A stretch of DNA of 64,000 nt. Origin: Serripes groenlandicus (taxonomy: Eukaryota > Mollusca > Bivalvia > Cardiida > Cardiidae). The stretch spans positions 33,794,869 through 33,858,868 of the forward strand of contig JASEVX010000005.1 in the NCBI GenBank assembly GCA_031761405.1, read 5' to 3'. Every line of letters begins with the position of its first letter. Position 1 is the first letter of the stretch. The notes under the pieces are model-generated. The model had not been told where the DNA came from. It did no database searches and was given only the letters and a program-made list of their open reading frames with translations. Both the position numbers and the translations under genes were made by a program. Positions 59,023-64,000 of this stretch are shown one piece after another.

Positions 59023-59261
59023 GATACGTTTAAAGTGTGTCGCTTGTTTTTGTGCATAATAACGAAATGTATGTATCTCATTCAAATGCGACCATCTGCC
59101 TAATAACACGTATGATTAACGAATATTCTAAGATTCAATATAATATTTGTCAGTCAGATTTCGACTCAACTGTTACCAACTTCCGGAGTCCAGGTTAAAC
59201 GTTGAACACGTTATATTATTTAATAGAGAAATTGCCAACCATGCGCTTTGAGTAATTGATG
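59023..59261. repeat. Leader sequence of the 88-bp array
   Basis: Same as 26812-27056. Confidence 0.75.
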
Positions 59262-61430
59262 GACATACACATAGAGGATGAACGGATACGGGGAAGGACA
59301 CGCTGGTGTGATCATGTCTATTCGAGTATTCACCTGCCCGTTCCTAAACCATACACATAAAGCGGATGCACGTATAAAGTAAAACACGTTGGTGTGATCA
59401 TGTCTATTTGAGTATTCACCTGCCATTTCATAAAACATATAAATATAGCGGATGCAGGGATAGGACATGTTGGTGTGATCATGTCTATTTGAGTATTCAC
59501 CTGGCCTTTAAAAAAATATACACATATAGCGGATGAATTGATGCTGAGTATGACACGTTGTTGTGATCGTTTCTATTCGAGTATTCACCTGCCCTTTCAT
59601 AAAACATACACATATAGCGGATGAATGGATACGGAGTAGAACACGTTGGTGTGATCGTGTCTATTCGAGTATCCACCTGCCCTTTCATAAAACATACACA
59701 TATAGCGGATGAATGGATACGGAGTATGACACGTTGTTGTGATCGTTTCTATTCGAGTATTCACCTGCCCTTTCATAAAACATACACATATAGCGGATGA
59801 ATGGATACGGAGTAGAACACGTTGGTGTGATCGTGTTTATTCGAGTATCCACCTGCCCTTTCATAAAACATACACATATAGCGGATGAATGGATACGGAG
59901 TATGACACGTTGGTGTGATCATGTCTATTCGAGTATTCACCTGCCCTTTCATAAAACATACACATATAGCGGATGAATGGATACGGAGTATGACACGTTG
60001 TTGAGATCATTTCTATTCGAGTATTCACCTGCCCTTTCATAAAACATACACATATAGCGGATGAATGGATACGGAGTAGAACACGTTGGTGTGATCGTGT
60101 CTATTCGAGTATCCACCTGCCCTTTCATAAAACATACACATATAGCGGATGAATGGATACGGAGTATGACATGTTGTTGTGATCGTTTCTATTCGAGTAT
60201 TCACCTGCCCTTTCATAAAACATACACATATAGCGGATGAATGGATACGGAGTAGAACACGTTGGTGTGATCGTGTCTATTCGAGTATCCACCTGCCCTT
60301 TCATAAAACATACACATATAGCGGATGAATGGATACGGAGTATGGCATGTTGTTGTGATCGTTTATATTCGAGTATTCACCTGCCCTTTCATAAAACATA
60401 CACATATAGCGGATGAATGGATACGGAGTAGAACACGTTGGTGTGATCGTGTCTATTCGAGTATTCACCTGCCCTTTCATAAAACATACACATATAGCGG
60501 ATGAATGGATACGGAGTATGACACGTTCGTGTGATCGTGTCTATTCGAGTATTCACCTGCCCTTTCATAAAACATACACATATAGCGGATGAACGGATAC
60601 GGAGTATGACACGTTCGTGTGATCGTGTCTATTCGAGTAATCACCTGCCCTTTCATAAAACATACACATATAGCGGATGAACGGATACAGTAGGACACGT
60701 TGGTGTGATCATGTCTATTCGAGTATCCACCTGCCCTTTCATAAAACATACACACATAGTGGATGAACGGATACAGTAGGACACGTTCGTGTGACCGTGT
60801 CTATTCGAGTATTCACCTGCCCTTTCATAAAACATACACATATAGCGGATGCACGGATACGGAGTATGACACGTTCGTGTGACCGTGTCTATTCGAGTAT
60901 TCACCTGCCCTTTCATAAAACATACACACATAGCGGATGAACGGATACAGTAGGACACGTTCGTGTGACCGTGTCTATTCGAGTATTCACCTGCCCTTTC
61001 ATAAAACATACACATATAGCGGATGAACGGATACAGTAGGACACGTTGGTGTGATCGTGTCTATTCGAGTATTCACCTGCCCTTTCATAAAACATACACA
61101 CATAGCGAATGAACGGATACAGTAGGACACGTTCGTGTGACCGTGTCTATTCGAGTATTCACCTGCCCTTTCATAAAACATACACACATAGCGGATGAAC
61201 GGATACAGTAGGACACGTTAGTGTGACCGTGTCTATTCGAGTATTCACCTGCCCTTTCATAAAACATACACATATAGCGGATGCACGGATACGGAGTATG
61301 ACACGTTGGTGTGATCGTGTCTATTCGAGTATTCACCTGCCCTTTCATAAAACATACACACATAGCGGATGAACGGATACAGTAGGACACGTTGGTGTGA
61401 TCGTGTCTATTCGAGTATTCACCTGCTTTC
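59262..61430 (-). repeat. 88-bp minisatellite array A3 with higher-order structure (about 25 units)
   Basis: The measured spacing is 88 bp (59581, 59669, 59757). From about 60660 to 61430, units of 86 bp (GGATACAGTAGGACACG) are mixed in. Between about 59535 and 60470, type a (GAGTATGACACGTTGTTGTG, GTTTCTATTCGAGTATTCACC) and type b (GAGTAGAACACGTTGGTGTG, GTGTCTATTCGAGTATCCACC) alternate, so the true repeat there is a 176-bp dimer. Minus-strand open frames are by-products. The array ends TTCACCTGCTTTCTTTTC, like array A2. Confidence 0.95.
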
Positions 61431-61886
61431 TTTTCTAAAATCTACGAGCGTTGTGGTCTAATGGCTTTAAGAAAATGTACAAACGTTTTTATGAATAAGT
61501 GCAATGACAATAAGATGTATTTTTATAATTGAAAGCTTTGATATTGGTATTATCATACACATGCATCTTAATATATATATTGACACAACCGCTTAGTTTA
61601 TAAATGTCGAATCACCAGACTTCGTTAAAGCCCTAGACAAATAAACATGTCGCTTAAACATGTTCATCGTACATTTAAACATAACACATCTGAAAAATAC
61701 AAAGACGTACCCATAGACTAGGTGACTGTAACAGATATGCCTGTAGATATAAACAAACGCTCAACCATAACGGATCTAAGCCACACACTCTGGTTCAACC
61801 AATTTTGTTTCTGCTTCTGCCTTATTTTTCAATATTTCATGATGCAATTTGTCATAACACTAGGGAAAGTTAGTGTTGATTACGTC
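61431..61886. other. Non-coding part of segmental duplication
   Basis: It matches 28108-28555. The open frame 61722-61907 runs into the MITE and has no support. Confidence 0.45.
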
Positions 61887-61890
61887 TTAA

Positions 61891-62111
61891 CCCTTTCCCT
61901 CATATAGACGCTTTCTGACGCCTCTGCAGCAGACGGCTTTTGAAAACATAGCGACAAAAGAAGAAATTGCTCAAAACGAGCAATTTCTCCTTTTGACATA
62001 ATGTTATCAACTTTTAGTCATAGGTTATCCATTCAATTAAAGAAATTTTCTATTTTTTGACAAAATATGTTCAAAGTCGTCTGCTGCAGAATTGTCGTAT
62101 GAGGGTCAGGG
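61891..62111. mobile_element. piggyBac-like MITE, 221 bp, TTAA-flanked
   Basis: TTAA lies on both sides (61887-61890, 62112-62115). The ends CCCTTTCCCTCATA and inverse TATGAGGGTCAGGG are imperfect inverted repeats. Next inside, CTGCAGCAGACGGCTTTTG is mirrored by CAAAGTCGTCTGCTGCAG. The centre is a short palindrome (AAGAAATTGCTC / GAGCAATTTCTCC). TTAA target and CCC-start ends are piggyBac traits (established knowledge). Copy 1 has the empty site ACGTCATAACG at about 28550. Confidence 0.75.
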
Positions 62112-62115
62112 TTAA

Positions 62116-62639
62116 CGCAGGTCATAATTTCGGTCTAATTTCGGAAATTTGTAGATCAGCAAATCGGTTTTTGATCTTTGTCACTTTTTGATTTGCATGT
62201 TTCGACACTTCTGCATTCCAATAGATGTATGCAACTTTTCTCGTTGTGATAATAAAAGTGCAAGGAATGAACATTTTGCGAACAAAGACATTTGAAGTCA
62301 ATAACCTGCTGAGTAGCAGGTGAAAAGAAGAGAGGATAAAGTATACGGACTAGCTACTGGGAATTGTCTTATGATTGTAAATCACACCAGCGATCTTGAA
62401 ATATGAATTGATTTGTCTGGATAAAAGACTTTCAATACTGTATTAGACGCCAAGTAGACACCATTGTTGTGTTCGATTGAACATATGCAATACAAGTCAG
62501 ACTGAAGATCATTACCATCAAATCTACATAATTTGGGCCAAAATACAGAGCAAAGATCATTGATCATAGCGAAGACATAATTAGTTGTTCTGGTGTTTTT
62601 TTCAATGAATAGATAATTTGTACAAAACAGTGTACTTTT
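62116..62639. other. Non-coding part of segmental duplication
   Basis: It matches 28580-29100; no gene. Confidence 0.45.
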
Positions 62640-63250
62640 CTTGAAAGACACCAACATAAAACAAACGAATCTTGCCTATGCAAGCAAGTTACAAACTCTT
62701 ACCAACATAAAACAAAGGCATATTGTCTATTCAAACACTGTACAAACACCTACATCATGTAATAGCCAAAGGGATTTCAACATACATCCATTTTAATCAA
62801 AGGGAATTAAAAGCTTTTTATAGATCTCGCTAGTGGTTTAGAGTTTGTTATGAGTTACATACATAAGTTACTCACACGTAACGTCGATTCTTAACTCTTA
62901 ACAACATGAAACAAACGCATATTGTCTATGCAAAAGGTTACAAACTCTTACCAACATAAAACAAACGAATATTGTCTATGCAAACAAGTTACAAACTCTT
63001 ACCAACAAAAAACAAACGCATATTGTCTATGCGAACAAGTTACAAATTCTTACCAGCATAAAACGAACGCATATTGTCTATGCACACAAGTTACAAACTC
63101 TTACCAACATAAAATAAACGCATATTGTCTATGCAAACAAGTTACAAACTCTTACCAACATAAAATAAACGCATATTGTCTATGCGAACAAGTAACAAAC
63201 TCCTACCAGCATGAAATAAACGCATATTGTCCATGCGAACACTGTACAAA
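62640..63250 (+). repeat. 51-bp minisatellite array B2, shorter than copy 1
   Basis: Parts 62640-62750 and 62890-63250, about nine units, with the same intervening stretch as array B1. The plus frame 62922-63263 encodes the 17-residue repeat again (VTNSYQHKTNAYCLCKQ type). Confidence 0.92.
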
Positions 63251-63837
63251 CGCCTACCTCTAGTATATGCTTATCAGTTTTAGTAATAAGCTTGACGCCA
63301 TTGTCTCTTCATGTACCCAATCGGGATTTCAGCATACACACATTTTAATCATAAGGAATCGAAAGCTTTTTTATATATCTCGATAGCAGATTAGGTTTTG
63401 TTTATGTGCTGCATACATACGTTACCTACACGTAACGTCAATTTACTGTGCTTTTAGTCTGACGAAGCCGAGATGCTGTCATCCTAAATAAAACAATGTA
63501 CTTTACTGATACAAAGGCACCGTCTGATCGTATGTCTCAGAAAAATACATAATGTATTATCAGAGTTGATTGATTGAATATTAAGTCTTATATAATCCGG
63601 ATCGACCAACACAATATATCTAATCTATGCAATTATGTGGTACATACACTGTGAATGTTCATAAGATTTATTGTTTCATACCAATAGCGTTCAAATAATC
63701 CGCGAAACTGTAAGATTCTCAAGACATCTTGATTTAATTTGTATTCATGATTTAATGATAGCATATTGAAATAGCCTAATCAAACAGCATATGTAATAAT
63801 ATTGAACGCCATGAGCGTCTTTTAATTACTGACTTAT
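63251..63837. other. Non-coding part of segmental duplication
   Basis: Nearly identical to 30236-30834; no gene. Confidence 0.45.
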
Positions 63838-64000
63838 TTATATTCTGCATATATGTCATTACATGCGGTGGATATTGTATTATATGTAGTAGATATGTCA
63901 TTATATGTGGTAGCTATTTCATGATGTGCAGTATAAATTAGTTGTGGTGCCAGTTTCTTTATATGCTGTACCTTCTTTATTATATGTAGTAGAACTAATC
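63838..64000. mobile_element. Left end of foldback-like element with 21-bp repeats (runs off the window)
   Basis: TATTCTGCATATATGTCATT followed by TATATGTAGTAGATATGTCA and TATATGTGGTAGCTATTTCA units. It is the counterpart of 30835 onward without the nested insertion. Confidence 0.6.

Larger units (their letters stand above)
49338..64000 (+). repeat. Large direct segmental duplication, copy 2
   Basis: Collinear with 17910-32160. Copy 2-specific features are the SINE at 51582, about 1 kb of unrelated sequence at 52290-53340, the MITE at 55621, a 2.2-kb tandem-duplicated insert at 56172-58393 and the TTAA-flanked MITE at 61891. It lacks the tRNA-Gly copy 4, the extra array A1 and the nested insertion at 31 kb. 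Confidence 0.85.

Noticed and set aside
60477..61390. Several minus-strand frames of 62-120 codons as genes
   Set aside because: They recur every 86-88 bp as shifted reads of the same satellite.

Overview
This window is eukaryotic intergenic or heterochromatin-like DNA. It is AT-rich, has no intact host protein gene, and is built almost entirely of transposable-element remains, minisatellites, tRNA-Gly genes and segmental duplications. The lineage is most likely a bivalve mollusc (inference). The evidence is tRNA-derived SINEs with a GGCGTTAAAC 3' tail of the type common in molluscs, a DIRS-type retrotransposon remnant, PIF/Harbinger and hAT-type transposase relics, and abundant MITEs. No bacterial or organellar signature was seen. 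Most open frames are short accidents of repeats, so almost no CDS is called.

Layout. (1) 1-8.5 kb: units of a roughly 1.43-kb repeat that carries a tRNA-Gly(GCC) gene (3814, 6186, 7709), one interrupted by a decayed LINE (about 1.39-3.64 kb, minus). (2) 8.5-18 kb: foldback hairpins, a MITE, a DIRS remnant, a hAT/ZNF862-like relic (minus) and a tRNA-repeat unit that has lost its tRNA. (3) 17.9-32.2 kb: copy 1 of a large direct segmental duplication, with tRNA-Gly 4, MITEs, a SINE, a (CA)n tract, 88-bp and 51-bp minisatellite arrays and a foldback-like element ended by 21-bp repeats. (4) 33.7-39.3 kb: tRNA-Gly repeat units in inverted orientation with two damaged tRNA genes, split by a 2,685-bp PIF/Harbinger transposon with perfect 26-bp inverted ends and TTA target duplication. 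(5) 40.1-42.9 kb: an inverted copy of the hAT-like relic at 12.7-15.2 kb. (6) 43-49.3 kb: a LINE fragment and three more tRNA-Gly units, one carrying a 1,494-bp Helitron-like insertion. (7) 49.3-64 kb: copy 2 of the segmental duplication, with its own private insertions.

How the parts relate. Because the large blocks occur twice, and the tRNA repeat about ten times, many insertions can be read against an empty site inside the same window: the Harbinger element, the Helitron-like element, a 221-bp TTAA-flanked piggyBac-like MITE, a SINE and a compound foldback element. Nine tRNA-Gly copies are visible. Copies at 6186, 7709 and 48960 keep the standard sequence and a nearby T-run terminator. The copy at 43683 is standard but lacks the nearby T-run. 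The other five carry substitutions or deletions likely to impair them. The most notable structures are the tRNA-Gly-bearing repeat family, the dimeric higher-order organisation of the 88-bp satellite, and the foldback-like element at 30.8-32.8 kb.
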